Shown piece by piece: positions 6,532 to 7,230 of a stretch of 7,230 nucleotides of DNA. The stretch is taken from positions 1-7,230 of the forward strand of contig JAQWCT010000139.1 of NCBI GenBank assembly GCA_028705785.1, given 5' to 3'. The position numbers and the translations under genes were made by a program. This stretch comes from Sulfurospirillaceae bacterium. GTDB taxonomy: Bacteria > Campylobacterota > Campylobacteria > Campylobacterales > Sulfurospirillaceae. The notes below the pieces were generated by a model. That model worked only from the letters and a program-made list of their open reading frames with translations. It made no database searches and was not told the origin of the DNA. The stretch's first letter is position 1. Every line of letters starts with the position of its first letter.

Positions 6532-7230
6532 AAATCGTTCAACTCATCCCCGAACTCAATGAAGGTGGCGTGGAAAGAGGTGTTGTTGAACTCTCTCGTG
6601 AACTGGTCAGCCTTGGATTTGAGAGTGTTGTGATTAGCAATGGTGGCAAATTGGTCGAACAATTAGAACGCGATGGCGCCTTACATGTAAAGGTCAATGT
6701 CTGCTCAAAAAACATCTTCACTGCACCTTTTCGCATTTTCAAACTTTACCAAACACTCAAAACGCTCAGCCCAAATATCTTACATGTAAGAAGTAGAGTT
6801 CCTGCATGGATGGTCTTTTTTGCCAATGCTTTTTTACATATTCGCGTTGTTTCAACCGTGCATGGCTTTAACTCGGTAAGTTTTTACAGTCGCATTATGA
6901 CACGCCCAGACTATGTGATTTGCGTGAGTAATGCCATCAAAACCTACATTCAAAAACATTATGACACGCCTGAGTCAAACATAACGGTTATCCCACGAGG
7001 CATTGATTTGGATAAATTCAACCCTGACAAAGTCGATGTTACCTTTACCCATCAGTTTAAACAACAGTTCAAGCTTGAGGACAAATGGGTTATTTCCACC
7101 GTTGGGCGCATCACACAACTCAAAGATTTAGAAACTTTTATAGAAGCCATTGCTATACTAAGCCAAGAATTTCCCAATGTCGTTGGCTTAATTGTCGGTG
7201 GCGTGAGAGAAGATAAACAAAACTACTTTG
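6528..7230 (+). CDS. Glycosyltransferase family 4 (3' end missing)
   Basis: The first 234 residues of a GT-B glycosyltransferase run off the right edge. The start is ATG at 6528, overlapping the preceding stop as ATGA. Visible landmarks: the N-terminal GGVERG loop (13-18), LHVRSRVPAW (85-94), STVHGFNS (109-116), VSNAI (133-137), the interdomain IPRGID (155-160), and GRITQLKD (193-200), which opens the C-terminal nucleotide-sugar domain. The expected E-x7-E donor motif lies beyond the window. GT4 proteins are usually about 350-400 residues, so over 100 are missing. Donor and acceptor cannot be named. Context with the acyltransferase and ELM1-type gene suggests lipopolysaccharide core or surface glycan work. 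Two exact TTACATGTAA palindromes lie only 99 bases apart in it, encoding L-H-V-K and L-H-V-R. Confidence 0.9.
   Translation, partial: MKIVQLIPELNEGGVERGVVELSRELVSLGFESVVISNGGKLVEQLERDGALHVKVNVCSKNIFTAPFRIFKLYQTLKTLSPNILHVRSRVPAWMVFFANAFLHIRVVSTVHGFNSVSFYSRIMTRPDYVICVSNAIKTYIQKHYDTPESNITVIPRGIDLDKFNPDKVDVTFTHQFKQQFKLEDKWVISTVGRITQLKDLETFIEAIAILSQEFPNVVGLIVGGVREDKQNYF
6681..6690. repeat. TTACATGTAA palindrome, copy 6 (in the GT4 gene)
   Basis: Exact copy. Read as L-H-V-K, residues 52-55 of the glycosyltransferase. Confidence 0.85.
6780..6789. repeat. TTACATGTAA palindrome, copy 7 (in the GT4 gene)
   Basis: Exact copy within a 14-base perfect palindrome TCTTACATGTAAGA (6778-6791). Read as L-H-V-R, residues 85-88. 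Confidence 0.85.

Noticed and set aside
1..7230. CRISPR array, tRNA, rRNA, insertion sequence, or rho-independent terminator
   Set aside because: No spaced direct repeats, no tRNA-like fold, no transposase and no GC-rich hairpin with T-run was seen; the only non-coding gap is 63 bases. The TTACATGTAA copies are too short and AT-rich, and lie inside genes, so they are not terminators.

Overview
The window is AT-rich, tightly packed bacterial DNA holding eight protein genes in two divergent blocks and almost no non-coding sequence. The type of proteins, the low GC, the short overlaps and the gene set (a LigE-type periplasmic ligase, a PolB-related exonuclease, an LpxL-type acyltransferase) suggest a free-living member of the Campylobacterota, perhaps close to Sulfurospirillum. 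That placement is inference; there is no rRNA or other marker here.

Minus strand (4729 down to 1), in transcription order: a PolB-related 3'-5' exonuclease; a phosphomannomutase/phosphoglucomutase; glucose-1-phosphate thymidylyltransferase (rfbA/rmlA); dTDP-glucose 4,6-dehydratase (rfbB/rmlB); and an ATP-dependent DNA ligase with a signal peptide, which runs off the left edge. The joints are TAATG, a 1-base gap, TAATG and GTGA, so this is one translationally coupled operon. The three middle genes make a continuous route: glucose-6-P to glucose-1-P to dTDP-glucose to dTDP-4-keto-6-deoxyglucose. The epimerase and reductase needed for dTDP-rhamnose (RmlC, RmlD) are not in the window. The ligase gene starts with GTG, so an ATG-only search misses it.

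Plus strand (4793 to 7230): a lipid A acyltransferase of the LpxL/HtrB type, an ELM1-family (COG3660) GT-B-like protein, and a GT4 glycosyltransferase cut by the right edge. They are joined by GTGA and ATGA overlaps. This block looks like envelope or lipopolysaccharide assembly, and the minus-strand sugar-nucleotide genes probably feed the same process. The 63 bases at 4730-4792 must hold the promoters of both operons.

The most unusual signal cuts across the genes: the palindrome TTACATGTAA occurs seven times exactly, plus one 9-of-10 match. All copies lie inside coding sequence, in six different genes and in two reading frames. About 0.02 copies would be expected by chance. It resembles a highly iterated palindrome or genome-wide signal sequence and is selected or maintained at the DNA level, not the protein level.
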